Source: Myxococcales bacterium
Lineage (GTDB): Bacteria > Myxococcota_A > Polyangia > Polyangiales > GCA-016699535
Direction of reading: 5' to 3'
NCBI GenBank assembly: GCA_020633325.1
Contig: JACKDX010000001.1
Span: forward strand, 1,178,001 to 1,242,000
Length of the DNA stretch: 64,000 nucleotides
In this document: piece by piece, positions 24,419 through 33,752 of the stretch
How positions within the stretch are numbered: the first letter of the stretch is position 1
How the letters are laid out: every line of letters begins with the position of its first letter
Position numbers and translations under genes: made by a program
Notes under the pieces: model-generated
What the model saw: only the letters and a program-made list of their open reading frames with translations
What the model was told of the DNA's origin: nothing
The model's database searches: none

Positions 24419-26487
24419 CCGTTTGCCGCCACGTTCGTATGGGGCGGGACGATGAGCGAAGCCGATGCCGGATAGCCGAGAAGATAACCCTGAGCCGCAT
24501 CGCAGCCACAATCCCGCAAAAAATCCAATTGCTCTGCAGTTTCCACGCCCTCTCCAATGACCTCCAGTCCCAACGCGTGTGCCAGACCGATCACACCTTT
24601 GCATATCGCTTCTGCCTCGGTGCGTTTCCCAATATCCGCCACAAAAGAGCGGTCAATCTTAAGTGCGTGAATCGGGAGACGCTTTAAATAGACCAGCGAC
24701 GAGTATCCCGTGCCGAAGTCGTCGACGGCAATGCGTACGCCGAAGTCTCCCAGTCGTTTGAGTATTCGCACGGTGGCATCCAAGTTAGCGATCAAGACTC
24801 CCTCGGTGAGTTCCAGCTCAAGAGATGTGGGAGAGAGACCGGTGTCGTTGATCGCCTCCATCACGTGCTCGACGAAGTCAGGAGATTCCAATTCATGGGC
24901 AGATACATTCACGGCTATACGCGCCGTCGGTAGTCCAGCGCAATTCCAGAGGGCTTTTTGTCGGCACGCCTCCTTAAGCACCCAACGTCCGACTTTGTGG
25001 ATCATTCCGCCACGCTCGAGCAAGGGAACGAAGTCGTTGGGAGAAATGGAGGCTGTGCGATGACGCCAACGCAACAGCGCTTCAAAGCCGATGAGCTGTT
25101 GGTCGGCCAAGCGGAATTGAGCCTGGTAGGCTAGGCGCAACTCGTTGCGCTCCACCGCTGTCCGAAGGGCGCGCTCCATTTGCTGGTCATGGAGCTCGCG
25201 GGCGTGATCTTCCGCACTGTAAAAATGGTAGGCGGTGCCTCGAAACGTCTTGGCAACATGCATGGCTTGCTCCGCACATTGCAGAATGTCGTCGGTGGTG
25301 GTTCCATTCTCTGGAAAAAGCGCAATGCCGATGCTGAGAGTGACATTTTGAGGCTGTTTCCCGAGCACCATCGGCTCAGCCAGCGCCGCACTGATCAACA
25401 TGGCGATGTCGCGGGCTTTGTCGCCAGGGTTTTCATGTTCGATGACTACGCCAAATTCGTCTGCCCCAATACGCGCTAAGCATTGCGTCTCGGAGATCGC
25501 GTGCTGAATGCGCGCGGCAACGTCGCGTAACATCCTATCGGCAACGGCATGGCCACGCTCCTCATTGATGAGATGAAATCGATCGATATCGACCACCAGC
25601 AAGGCGGCGCCACTTCGAGCGGCGCGCGCTCGTGAAATGGCGCGGTGTAAATGATCGTGGCAAAGCCGTCGATTGGGTAAGTTGGTGAGCTGATCAAAAT
25701 GAACCAAGCGGGAAATCCGCTGCATCATTTCCCGGCGTTCAATGGCAAAGCCAATGGCGCGGCGAAGCTCGTTGCCGTTGGCGACACCTTTGAAGAGATA
25801 GTCTTGTGCCCCCCCATGAACGGCTCTCAGGGCGAGGCTTTCGTCATGGCAGCCGCTGAGCACCACGACTGGGACTCCCGGTGCGCGCTGTTGGATTGCC
25901 GCAAGTCCCGAGAGCTCACTTGCGTCGGGCAGGTTTAGATCGAGCAAAATGGCCGAATATGGTTCGAGCGATAAGGCAGACAACGCCTCTTGGAGCGTAG
26001 GCACTGGCACCAAGCTTCCCGGCCAATCGGTCCGAGCCAACTGCTCGGCCACGACGTCGGTGTAATCTGGATCATCTTCCACGAAAAGCACCTTGGGGCT
26101 TTCCATGCGATTGCGACGCAGACGTCCCATCTCAAGCGCGCGATTCAAGGCACCCGCCAGTTCTTGCGGCTCCCACGGCTTATAAATCAAAGACGCGATC
26201 GTTTCAGAAACGAGTAGTCCTGCTGGGTCATCCTCGAGTTGCCCGTTGACGATCACAAACATCGTGTATGGATGCTGTTGTTGGATGCGATAGATGAGCT
26301 CTAGGCCGTGCATGGCTTGCATTCCCAAATCCACCGCAACCACCGCATAATCATGGATGGCAATGTGTTTGAGCGCTTCCTCAGGGCTGGAAGCGATATC
26401 GATTTCCAGGCCTAAGGGTCCCAATGCACGAGCCGCTGCGCGCAGTACCAACGGCTCGTCGTCCACCATGAGAACGCGAGCGACCAC
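24415..26487 (-). CDS. Double-receiver GGDEF-EAL protein (cyclic-di-GMP signalling)
   Basis: 690 residues, four domains: receiver 1 (4-118, phosphoacceptor D53, K103), receiver 2 (131-250, D183), GGDEF (265-430) and EAL (435-680). The GGDEF motif reads GADEF (341-345), so diguanylate cyclase activity is doubtful. The EAL domain keeps the usual phosphodiesterase residues: E469 in FEALLRW, the Asn of NVSAHEL, Glu of LELTEGV, DDFGTGYSSL, the Lys of ALKIDRSFV, and GEGVET. It is thus likely a phosphorylation-controlled c-di-GMP phosphodiesterase. No histidine kinase is adjacent. Confidence 0.92.
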   Translation of the reverse strand: MVARVLMVDDEPLVLRAAARALGPLGLEIDIASSPEEALKHIAIHDYAVVAVDLGMQAMHGLELIYRIQQQHPYTMFVIVNGQLEDDPAGLLVSETIASLIYKPWEPQELAGALNRALEMGRLRRNRMESPKVLFVEDDPDYTDVVAEQLARTDWPGSLVPVPTLQEALSALSLEPYSAILLDLNLPDASELSGLAAIQQRAPGVPVVVLSGCHDESLALRAVHGGAQDYLFKGVANGNELRRAIGFAIERREMMQRISRLVHFDQLTNLPNRRLCHDHLHRAISRARAARSGAALLVVDIDRFHLINEERGHAVADRMLRDVAARIQHAISETQCLARIGADEFGVVIEHENPGDKARDIAMLISAALAEPMVLGKQPQNVTLSIGIALFPENGTTTDDILQCAEQAMHVAKTFRGTAYHFYSAEDHARELHDQQMERALRTAVERNELRLAYQAQFRLADQQLIGFEALLRWRHRTASISPNDFVPLLERGGMIHKVGRWVLKEACRQKALWNCAGLPTARIAVNVSAHELESPDFVEHVMEAINDTGLSPTSLELELTEGVLIANLDATVRILKRLGDFGVRIAVDDFGTGYSSLVYLKRLPIHALKIDRSFVADIGKRTEAEAICKGVIGLAHALGLEVIGEGVETAEQLDFLRDCGCDAAQGYLLGYPASASLIVPPHTNVAANG

Positions 26488-26647
26488 TTTTGGAGTTTAT
26501 CGAGACTTTGCTCCGAGACCAACCGGGTCGATACGCGATCGCGCCGAATTGCGGCATGTTTGACTACATCACCGCGCATGTGATCGATGAGACCAGCGTG
26601 GCGCGCGCCACATCGGTGCTTGACAAGGGATGAAAGGCAGGCTAGTT

Positions 26648-26666
26648 GAAAATGATAGTCAAAAGG
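26648..26666. promoter_or_regulatory. Candidate Fur box ahead of the iron-uptake operon
   Basis: The 19 bases starting GAAAATGATAGTC match 13 of 19 positions of the E. coli Fur consensus, including the core AATGATA-TCA. It sits about 20-38 bases before the GTG of the tonB-like gene, a suitable repressor position. The functions downstream (TonB, imelysin, TonB-dependent receptor) fit iron control. Confidence 0.5.
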
Positions 26667-26685
26667 CGCAAGACCCTGAAATAGC

Positions 26686-27390
26686 GTGGCCACAATCATA
26701 ATTTCTGAGCGATTTCTGAGGGTTAGTGGCGTGATGGCTGCATCGCTTTTCTTGCACGCCATCGCTTTTGCTGCAGTGGCACTTCTCCCGCCGTCTTCCC
26801 TGAAGGCCCTTGACTTGAGCCAGCAGGACGTCGACGTGGAGCTGAGCTTTTTGAGCGCATCGGAGTCGGGGGACTCCCCTCTAATCCCCGCGCCCGAACC
26901 ACGAATGACTAGGCGTGCCGCGACTGAGCTCAGACAAGAAGACGCGCCCGCGCCTCTTGCGGTAACCAATAGCTCCAAAGTAATCGAGTCGGTTGCCCCC
27001 GCCGCAGTGGAACGAGGCCCATCCGATACTCCCATTCACTCAGCCGAGGGTGGTGAAACGATGCAGCAGGGCGCACAAGGCGCGGGCCTTCAGGCATTGG
27101 CTGCGGCATGGTTACAAGGTGTAGGGCGAATGATTTTCGCGAATGCGGTGCGGCATTATCCTGCCTTGGCTCGTCAGAGCCGCCTTGAGGGCACCGTGGC
27201 GCTCGCCATCACGATCGATGGAGTCGGTCGCATCACGCATGTGGTGGTCAAACGGTCCTCGGGCTATGAGGTGCTGGACCGGGCCGCCTTGGCGGCCGTA
27301 CACGCAATCCAAAAAGTGCCACCGCCGCCTGTCGCCCTCGGCTGGCAGCCTCGTGCCCTGACGTTGCCCATCGTTTACAAGCTTCGCTGA
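26686..27390 (+). CDS. TonB-like energy transducer
   Basis: 234 residues. One membrane helix (about 14-36) follows a short cytoplasmic start, then a periplasmic linker and a C-terminal TonB domain (about 150-234). That domain contains YPALARQSRLEGTVALAITI, VVVKRSSGYEVLDRAALAAV and a PPPP stretch. TonB passes inner-membrane proton-motive energy to outer-membrane receptors. The linker is poor in the usual Pro-Glu/Pro-Lys repeats. No exbB or exbD lies beside it. It heads a plus-strand run ending with a TonB-dependent receptor and has a Fur-box-like site just upstream. GTG start. Confidence 0.88.
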   Translation: MATIIISERFLRVSGVMAASLFLHAIAFAAVALLPPSSLKALDLSQQDVDVELSFLSASESGDSPLIPAPEPRMTRRAATELRQEDAPAPLAVTNSSKVIESVAPAAVERGPSDTPIHSAEGGETMQQGAQGAGLQALAAAWLQGVGRMIFANAVRHYPALARQSRLEGTVALAITIDGVGRITHVVVKRSSGYEVLDRAALAAVHAIQKVPPPPVALGWQPRALTLPIVYKLR

Positions 27391-27483
27391 CATGCAGCTT
27401 GACGGCTTGAGTGCCACCATGTTAATGAGCGCGTGTTTATTGAACTTGATTTTCAGTTTCGCGAACATAGAAAGAGACGAAAG

Positions 27484-28914
27484 ATGGTTTCAGGGGATAA
27501 AGCAGTCGTGGTTTTGTGTCTAGGAGTTCTCCTGCTAGCGCTGGGCGGCTGTGACGATGGGGCGACCTCGGACCCGCCAAAAATCTATACGTTTGAGAGC
27601 CGCTCAGGCGACGGTTCCAGTGTGAGCTATTCTGGCCAGGTCCTCCGGCAAGTGCTTATTGTGGATTTGGTGACTCATATAGCTGGACTGACGGCGCGCA
27701 TTGATAATGAGGGCTTCTTCCCAGAGCAAGGCGACGTGCTAGAGGAGTTGGATTTCTACTATGCATTTGATAGCCAGAGTTCCGGAGATAGACCGCTCTA
27801 CATCTCGACAGAGCCTTCCACCTTGCAGCACGTGTATGGCGACATCGCGACTGATAAAGATCTCCAGGGCAAAATCGCGGGAAACGATCCCGAGGGTCAA
27901 CACAAGGATTTCCGGACTCAGTTCAGGGGATGGGACGAAGCAGGGGTCAGCAGTCCCGACAGCCTGGTGCACCGTTGGTTTGAGCAGCTAGAAGCGTTGG
28001 CGCGTGAGCGGGCCAATGGGAATGCCGGGACGGATCCCGACGGTGAGCCGCTCAAACACGTGCACGTGACCGAAAAAGGACTGGATTTGCAGCAGCTGAT
28101 TCAAAAATTTCTCGGGGTGGCGGTTTGCTTCTCCCAAGGGGTTGACGACTACCTCGACAACGACGTGCCAGACGGAGGCATCAACTCGGACCATACTGAG
28201 CTCGAGGAAGGGGAGCCATACACTGAGCTTGAGCACGCGTGGGACGAGGCCTACGGGTACTTCGGCGCCGCTCGAGACTATACTCAGTACTCCGACGAAG
28301 AGATTGCTGGATCTGGCGGGCGTGACAGTCACCGCAATGGCTACTCCGATAGCAACGATGATGGGCATATTGACCTCACGAGTGAATACAATTTTGGTCA
28401 CTCTACCAACGCCGCGAAGCGCGATCTGGGGGCGGAGGGGTCAATCGATTTCACCCAAGAGGCGTTTGACGCATTGTTGAGAGGCCGTCATGTGTTGGCG
28501 CATGCCACAGGCGCGCTCAATGAAGCAGAGAAGGGTTCCCTGGTTGCAGAGCGCGACATCATTGTGTCGGTTTGGGAAAAGATTATTGCGGCGACGGTCG
28601 TCCATTATATCAACGAGGTGTTGATCGACATGAAAACGTTCGGGACTGCAGGCTATGATTTTTACGCACATGCAAAGCACTGGTCGGAGATGAAGGGATT
28701 CGCCCTTGGGTTTCAATTTAGTCCTCGTTCGCCCTTGAGCGACGCAGAGTTTTTGGAGCTGCATCATTATCTCGGTCAGGCGCCCGTGCTGCCGGGGCAG
28801 GAGGGCGTCACGGCGTACGAGGACGGCCTGCGGATATCGCGCGCTGTGCTTGTGCAAGCGTATAACTTCGATCCCGCGAACGAGGGCGGTGTTGATGGTC
28901 AGGGGGGCTGGTAA
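27484..28914 (+). CDS. DUF4856-type lipoprotein
   Basis: 476 residues from the ATG at 27484; the frame is open 17 codons further upstream, but GAAAGAGACGAAAG before this ATG and the lipoprotein signal (KAVVVLCLGVLLLALGGC) favour it. The opening YTFESRSGDGSSVSYSGQVLRQ fits the DUF4856 family, typical of Bacteroidetes iron operons alongside imelysin and HTTM proteins. The mature protein contains an acidic stretch (DYLDNDVPDGG... and SDSNDDGHIDLTSEY) that could bind metal ions. It is surface- or periplasm-facing. It overlaps the imelysin gene by one base. The family call is from pattern memory. Confidence 0.75.
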   Translation: MVSGDKAVVVLCLGVLLLALGGCDDGATSDPPKIYTFESRSGDGSSVSYSGQVLRQVLIVDLVTHIAGLTARIDNEGFFPEQGDVLEELDFYYAFDSQSSGDRPLYISTEPSTLQHVYGDIATDKDLQGKIAGNDPEGQHKDFRTQFRGWDEAGVSSPDSLVHRWFEQLEALARERANGNAGTDPDGEPLKHVHVTEKGLDLQQLIQKFLGVAVCFSQGVDDYLDNDVPDGGINSDHTELEEGEPYTELEHAWDEAYGYFGAARDYTQYSDEEIAGSGGRDSHRNGYSDSNDDGHIDLTSEYNFGHSTNAAKRDLGAEGSIDFTQEAFDALLRGRHVLAHATGALNEAEKGSLVAERDIIVSVWEKIIAATVVHYINEVLIDMKTFGTAGYDFYAHAKHWSEMKGFALGFQFSPRSPLSDAEFLELHHYLGQAPVLPGQEGVTAYEDGLRISRAVLVQAYNFDPANEGGVDGQGGW

Positions 28915-30116
28915 TGTTCAGCGTGGGCAGAGTGCTCGGCGTTCTCGGCGTGGGTATCGTGGCCGCAGGGTGTAATAGCAAAGCGTCGACAAACCCAATC
29001 CCTGACGGTTTTGATCACGCATCGCTGATACGCAGTTGGGCCACCGATGTGATTGTCCCGACCTACGCAGCCCTCGCGGTGGATGCTAGGGCACTTCGTG
29101 ATGCAGTGAAGTCGTACCAGCTCGCCACAGCTTCCGGTTCAGACGAACGCGAGCAGCTTCTCGACGAAGCGCGACAAGCGTGGGGTACGGCGATGGAGCA
29201 ATGCCAAGAGGCGGAATTAATGCAGATGGGGCCGGCCGGACCGAGCGGCCCGACGGGGCTCAAGGGAGGCGAGAATCTCCGCGACGAACTTTACTCCTGG
29301 CCCACGGTGAGTGCATGCCGCGTCGATCAGGAACTTGTCGATGGAACCTATGCAGACACAGATTTCTTTGAGCGGGAAACGGTGAACGCCTACGGCATGG
29401 ATGCTTTGGAGTATCTGTTGTTCAACGAAGCGAGCGCTCACAGCTGCCCGCCTCAGGCCAATCTTGACGATGCTTGGGATGCGCTCGGCGAAGAGGAGCT
29501 GACCAAGCGCAGGGCCAGTTACGCCGCGTCCGTGGCTGAGCACGTATTAGCCACTGCCGAGGAGCTTCAGGCCAGGTGGGACCCCGCTTCCGGGAATTTT
29601 ATCGAGCAGTTTATACAGCCGGGCACGGGAGGCTCGGTCTACGACAATAACCGCTGCGTCATTGATGAGGTGTTTGCCTCGCTATTCTACATTGAGTTCA
29701 AAGTCAAAGACATGAAGCTTGGCATTCCGTCGGGAGTACGGCCCGAATGCGTCGAGACGCAATGTCCAGAGGCAGTGGAGTCTCGATGGGCAAAACGCTC
29801 TCTAGAAAACATTCGGGCCAACTATGAAGGGTTTGAAAGGCTGTTTTGGGGCGGCGAAGGCGGCCTCGGATTTGATGACTATTTGATAGGCATCGAGGCG
29901 CGCGATCTCGAAGCGCGCATGAGGCTCCAATTTGATTCGACCATTAGTACGCTGGAAGCCATCCCGGGGCCATTAGCCGACGCTGTGGTCAATGACGATG
30001 CATCGGTAATGGCGGCATATGACGCACTGAAGTCGCTGACAGACATCTTGAAAACGGAGTTTGTCAGCAAGCTGAGCCTCCGGGTGCCGAACGAGGGGGA
30101 CGGTGACAACGACTAA
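28914..30116 (+). CDS. Imelysin-like (M75/iron-regulated) lipoprotein
   Basis: 400 residues. A lipobox ends the signal GVLGVGIVAAGC. The mature part is mostly helical, with the imelysin-type segment NAYGMDALEYLLFNE near residue 160. In imelysin the motif is GxHxxE; here Asp replaces His (GMDALE). DELYSWPTVSACRVDQELV and YEGFERLFWGGEG also fit the family. Members are iron-regulated and several aid iron uptake. The start overlaps the previous stop by one base and the next gene overlaps it by 14, so it belongs to the same operon. Confidence 0.88.
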   Translation: MFSVGRVLGVLGVGIVAAGCNSKASTNPIPDGFDHASLIRSWATDVIVPTYAALAVDARALRDAVKSYQLATASGSDEREQLLDEARQAWGTAMEQCQEAELMQMGPAGPSGPTGLKGGENLRDELYSWPTVSACRVDQELVDGTYADTDFFERETVNAYGMDALEYLLFNEASAHSCPPQANLDDAWDALGEEELTKRRASYAASVAEHVLATAEELQARWDPASGNFIEQFIQPGTGGSVYDNNRCVIDEVFASLFYIEFKVKDMKLGIPSGVRPECVETQCPEAVESRWAKRSLENIRANYEGFERLFWGGEGGLGFDDYLIGIEARDLEARMRLQFDSTISTLEAIPGPLADAVVNDDASVMAAYDALKSLTDILKTEFVSKLSLRVPNEGDGDND

Positions 30117-31491
30117 GCGTCTCGTAGAGCGATTATTCCTTCCGGTAGACATCGCTTCACTCGCGGTTTTTCGGATATTGTTCGGGAGCGTGATGTGTGT
30201 GGGGGCGATCCGGTTCGCGCTCTCAGGATGGGTCGACACATTATTCATTCGTCCGCGCCATTTTCTCACCTACTACGGAATGGGCTGGGTGCACCCCTGG
30301 CCCGGATGGGGAATGTATCTTCATTATGGCGCCATGGCGCTGGCGGCCGGGTGCCTCGCCGCCGGCTTTTATTACCGCGTCAGTGTTCTAGCGTTCTTTG
30401 TGCTCTTCACCTATGCGCAACTCATCGACATCAGCAACTATCTTAACCATTATTATTTGGCAGTGTTGCTGGCGGGTCTCCTGGTTGTACTTCCGGCGGG
30501 CCAGGCATGGGCCTTCGATACATGGAGGCGTCCTGAGCGGCGCCAAAGTTTCGTGCCCGCGTGGGTCGTATATCTACTGCGAGTCCAGGTCGGTGTGGTG
30601 TATGTGTATGCATCGCTCGCGAAATTTACGGCAGACTGGTTGCTTGAGGCACTCCCGCTCCGATTGTGGCTTCGCGCGCGGACGCATTTTCCGGTGATTG
30701 GGCCATGGTTATCGGAGCAATGGGTCGCCTACGTCATGAGTTGGTCAGGATTCGTTTATGACGGCTGTATCGTGTTGCTCTTGCTCGTCGCGCGCACCCG
30801 TCCCTTTGCGTATGCGGCTGTAGTGATTTTTCACGGTCTCACTTATGCGTTTTTTGATATTGGAATGTTTCCCTTCATTATGGTGACCAGTACGCTGATC
30901 TTTTTTTCACCCAGTTGGCCGAGACGGCTTTGGTGCTGGGTACGAAGATGGAAGTTCGTGCCCGAGTCTCCATCCACGAATCCGCTGCGACCTTCTAGCC
31001 AACGGGGCAGAGCATGGGTCGTCGCTGCGCTCGGCTTGTACGCACTGACACAGGTACTTTTCCCCTTGCGTCACTACGCATATCCAGGAGACGTGCTCTG
31101 GAATGAGCAGGGCATGCGCTTCTCATGGAAGGTGTTGGTGCGAGAGAAGAACGGGAGCGTCACGTATCACGTACGCGAACGCCGAAGTGGGCGTCGTTAC
31201 GATATCAGTCCGCACGATTATCTCACGTGGGCGCAAGTGTCTGAGATGTCTTCTCAGCCGGATTTGATCCTAAAATTGGCACATTTAATTGCAGATGATC
31301 TCAAGCACCAGGGGAGGGGGCCTGTAGAGATCCGAGCCGAAGCATGGGCGTCTTTAAATGGTCGTCCTGCGATGCTCATGTTGGATGAAACCCGTGATCT
31401 CGTTCCCGTACGAGACGATCTTTGGCCCGCCGATTGGATACGCCGAGGACCCACAGATGCGGCGTACAACGGAGAGTGGGTGCGTCGGTGA
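30103..31491 (+). CDS. HTTM-domain membrane protein
   Basis: 462 residues, GTG start, overlapping the imelysin gene by 14 bases. The first 300 residues hold several membrane helices with HTTM features (horizontally transferred transmembrane domain, related to gamma-glutamyl carboxylase): LFIRPRHFLTYYGMGWVHPW, YYRVSVLAFFVLFTYAQLID, and VGVVYVYASLAKFTADWL. The C-terminal 160 residues are soluble (FSWKVLVREKNGSVTYHVRE). Members occur in iron operons of Bacteroidetes, role unknown. The 3' end overlaps the receptor gene by 4 bases (GTGA). Confidence 0.85.
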   Translation: MTTTKRLVERLFLPVDIASLAVFRILFGSVMCVGAIRFALSGWVDTLFIRPRHFLTYYGMGWVHPWPGWGMYLHYGAMALAAGCLAAGFYYRVSVLAFFVLFTYAQLIDISNYLNHYYLAVLLAGLLVVLPAGQAWAFDTWRRPERRQSFVPAWVVYLLRVQVGVVYVYASLAKFTADWLLEALPLRLWLRARTHFPVIGPWLSEQWVAYVMSWSGFVYDGCIVLLLLVARTRPFAYAAVVIFHGLTYAFFDIGMFPFIMVTSTLIFFSPSWPRRLWCWVRRWKFVPESPSTNPLRPSSQRGRAWVVAALGLYALTQVLFPLRHYAYPGDVLWNEQGMRFSWKVLVREKNGSVTYHVRERRSGRRYDISPHDYLTWAQVSEMSSQPDLILKLAHLIADDLKHQGRGPVEIRAEAWASLNGRPAMLMLDETRDLVPVRDDLWPADWIRRGPTDAAYNGEWVRR

Positions 31492-33746
31492 GAGACTTCA
31501 GACCGTACATACCTTGGGTTCTCATAGGCGTCACCCTCATGGCCCCCAATGCGGCGTGGGCCCAAACCACCCCTTCCGCGCCGGCCCCGAAAAAGCCTAA
31601 GTCGGGTCAGACCCCGGACTGGGAAGCATTGTTGAACATCGACCCGATCTTGGTTCAGAGCAGTCCCCTCGACACGTCTCGCGTAGGCGGGTCGGCGCAA
31701 GTGGTGACAAAGCAACAACTCGAGCAGTTTAACTATGACGACGTGCACCGGGTACTCAACCAAGTACCTGGCGTCTATGTGCGTCAGGAGGACGCCTTCG
31801 GGCTCAGACCCAATATTGGCATGCGCGGGGCGAGCTCCGATCGTAGCGGAAAAGTCACGCTGATGGAGGATGGGATATTGTTGGGGCCAGCTCCGTACTC
31901 GGCGCCGGCAGCCTATTACTTCCCGATCGTCACCCGCATGGAATCGTTGGAAGTGTTTAAAGGACCAGCGTCGATCCAATATGGGCCTCAGACCGTAGGT
32001 GGCGCTCTCAACTGGATCACCCGCCCCATTCCGGAAGCACAGCGTGCCACGCTCGATGTGGCTGCCGGCCAATACCGAACGGGCAAGCTTCATGGCTCGT
32101 GGGGGACGCGTAGTAGATACACCGGGGCAATGGTGGAAGGTGTGCATCTGCAGAGCGACGGGTTCAAGAACCTCGACGGGGGCGGAAATACCGGCTTCGA
32201 TAAGAACGAGTTTCTTGTAAAGTTGCAGCTCAATACGGACCTGTCGAAGAAAATCAGCCAGGCTGTCGAGCTGCGTCTGGGCTATTCGGACGAGAAGTCG
32301 CATGAAACCTATTTGGGCCTTTCAGACTCCGACTTCGCCAGCACGCCGTACCGGCGCTACGTAGGCAGTGAAAAAGATTTGATGCAATGGCATCGTACGC
32401 AGGTGCAAGTGAGGCATCTGCTCCACTGGGGGGATGCGCTGGATGTGCGGACGACGTTCTATCGGCACGATTTTTCTCGGGCCTGGCGAAAACTGAACCG
32501 TTTTCGAGGGGGACCCAACCTGCATGACCTCCTCACTTATTCTTCGGGCCAGTCAGGGGTGTTCCTGGATGTGCTCAGGGGCACGCAGGACTCCGAAGGG
32601 GAAGACCAAGATTTGCTAGTCGGCACGAATCAGCGCGACTATCTGTCGCAAGGCGTGCAAATGGTCGGTATATGGCGAAGCGATGTTGATTGGTTCTCGC
32701 AGGAGCTAGAGTTGGGCATGAGGATCCACAACGACGAGATCAACCGACATCACACCGAAGATGCGTACCAAGTGCGGCAGGGTAGCCTGGTATCGGCCCA
32801 GCAAGCCGAGAACACCACCCGGAGGAATGACGTTTCTACATTTGCCTGGGCATTTCACGTTTTAGATAGGATGCAGTTCGGAGAACATCTGTTTATCAAT
32901 CCGGGGTTGCGCCTAGAGCTCATCGACTGGAACTATCAAGACACCACAGATCCCGCTCAACCTGTCGAACAAAATAATGTCTATGCGGTGCTCATTCCCG
33001 GGATTGGCGCTGTTTATCAACCATTTGCATGGCTGAACCTTCTGGCAGGAGTCCACCGCGGATTTAGCCCGACGGCGCCGGGACCGGATAAGAATGCCGA
33101 GCCTGAGAGCAGCATTAATTACGAAGCGGGGCTTCGGTTGACCCATGGTCAGACCCGCTTGGAGACCATCGGTTTCTTCAATGATTACAGCAATTTGACG
33201 GCGGTCTGCGCGATCAATCGCGGCTGCACCGATGCACAACTTGGCTTACAAACAAGTGCGGGAAGCGTGTACGTATATGGCATAGAAACCAGCGCCGAAC
33301 AAAAGGTACCGCTGATGTTGGGGATGCAAGCGAGTGCGCGGGTTAACTATACTTTGACGGTCTCAAAATTTCAGAATGCGTTCGAAAGCACAGACCCGTT
33401 ATTCGGCGACGTGAGCGTTGGAGATGCGCTTCCTTACGTGCCGGTCCATCAGGCTGCGGCGATTGTGGGTATCGCGCATAAGCTTTTTAGCGTTAATATT
33501 TCGGCTGCCTATGTGGGCGACATGCGCGATGTTGCGGGTCAAGGCGCCATTCCTGCCGGGGAGCGTATCGCGGATTACCTGGTGGTCGATGTGGCTGGGT
33601 CAGTGCAGGTTAGTGAAACCGATCAACTGTATGCCCACATTGATAATCTTTTTGACAACGCATACATGGTTTCGCGTCGCCCCTTCGGGGCTCGTCCAGG
33701 ATTACCGTTTCAGCTTATGCTCGGCTACAAGGGCACCTTTGACTAG
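31488..33746 (+). CDS. TonB-dependent outer-membrane receptor (FecA-like)
   Basis: 752 residues from the GTG at 31488, which overlaps the HTTM stop (GTGA). It is preferred because it opens the signal peptide VRDFRPYIPWVLIGVTLMAP with AAWAQ cleavage; the frame continues 22 codons further but inside the HTTM gene. The plug domain spans about 50-180 (SSPLDTSRVGGSAQVVTKQQ, FGLRPNIGMRGASSDRSGK, LEVFKGPASIQYGPQTVGGA). The remainder is the 22-strand barrel. The layout resembles Fe-dicitrate (FecA) receptors. It is the last gene of the probable iron operon and would pair with the TonB at 26686. Confidence 0.92.
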   Translation: MRDFRPYIPWVLIGVTLMAPNAAWAQTTPSAPAPKKPKSGQTPDWEALLNIDPILVQSSPLDTSRVGGSAQVVTKQQLEQFNYDDVHRVLNQVPGVYVRQEDAFGLRPNIGMRGASSDRSGKVTLMEDGILLGPAPYSAPAAYYFPIVTRMESLEVFKGPASIQYGPQTVGGALNWITRPIPEAQRATLDVAAGQYRTGKLHGSWGTRSRYTGAMVEGVHLQSDGFKNLDGGGNTGFDKNEFLVKLQLNTDLSKKISQAVELRLGYSDEKSHETYLGLSDSDFASTPYRRYVGSEKDLMQWHRTQVQVRHLLHWGDALDVRTTFYRHDFSRAWRKLNRFRGGPNLHDLLTYSSGQSGVFLDVLRGTQDSEGEDQDLLVGTNQRDYLSQGVQMVGIWRSDVDWFSQELELGMRIHNDEINRHHTEDAYQVRQGSLVSAQQAENTTRRNDVSTFAWAFHVLDRMQFGEHLFINPGLRLELIDWNYQDTTDPAQPVEQNNVYAVLIPGIGAVYQPFAWLNLLAGVHRGFSPTAPGPDKNAEPESSINYEAGLRLTHGQTRLETIGFFNDYSNLTAVCAINRGCTDAQLGLQTSAGSVYVYGIETSAEQKVPLMLGMQASARVNYTLTVSKFQNAFESTDPLFGDVSVGDALPYVPVHQAAAIVGIAHKLFSVNISAAYVGDMRDVAGQGAIPAGERIADYLVVDVAGSVQVSETDQLYAHIDNLFDNAYMVSRRPFGARPGLPFQLMLGYKGTFD

Positions 33747-33752
33747 CAAAGT

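Noticed and set aside
31254..32303. 349-codon minus-strand frame under the HTTM and receptor genes
   Set aside because: Antisense to two conserved genes; composition looks like a shadow of GC-rich codons.
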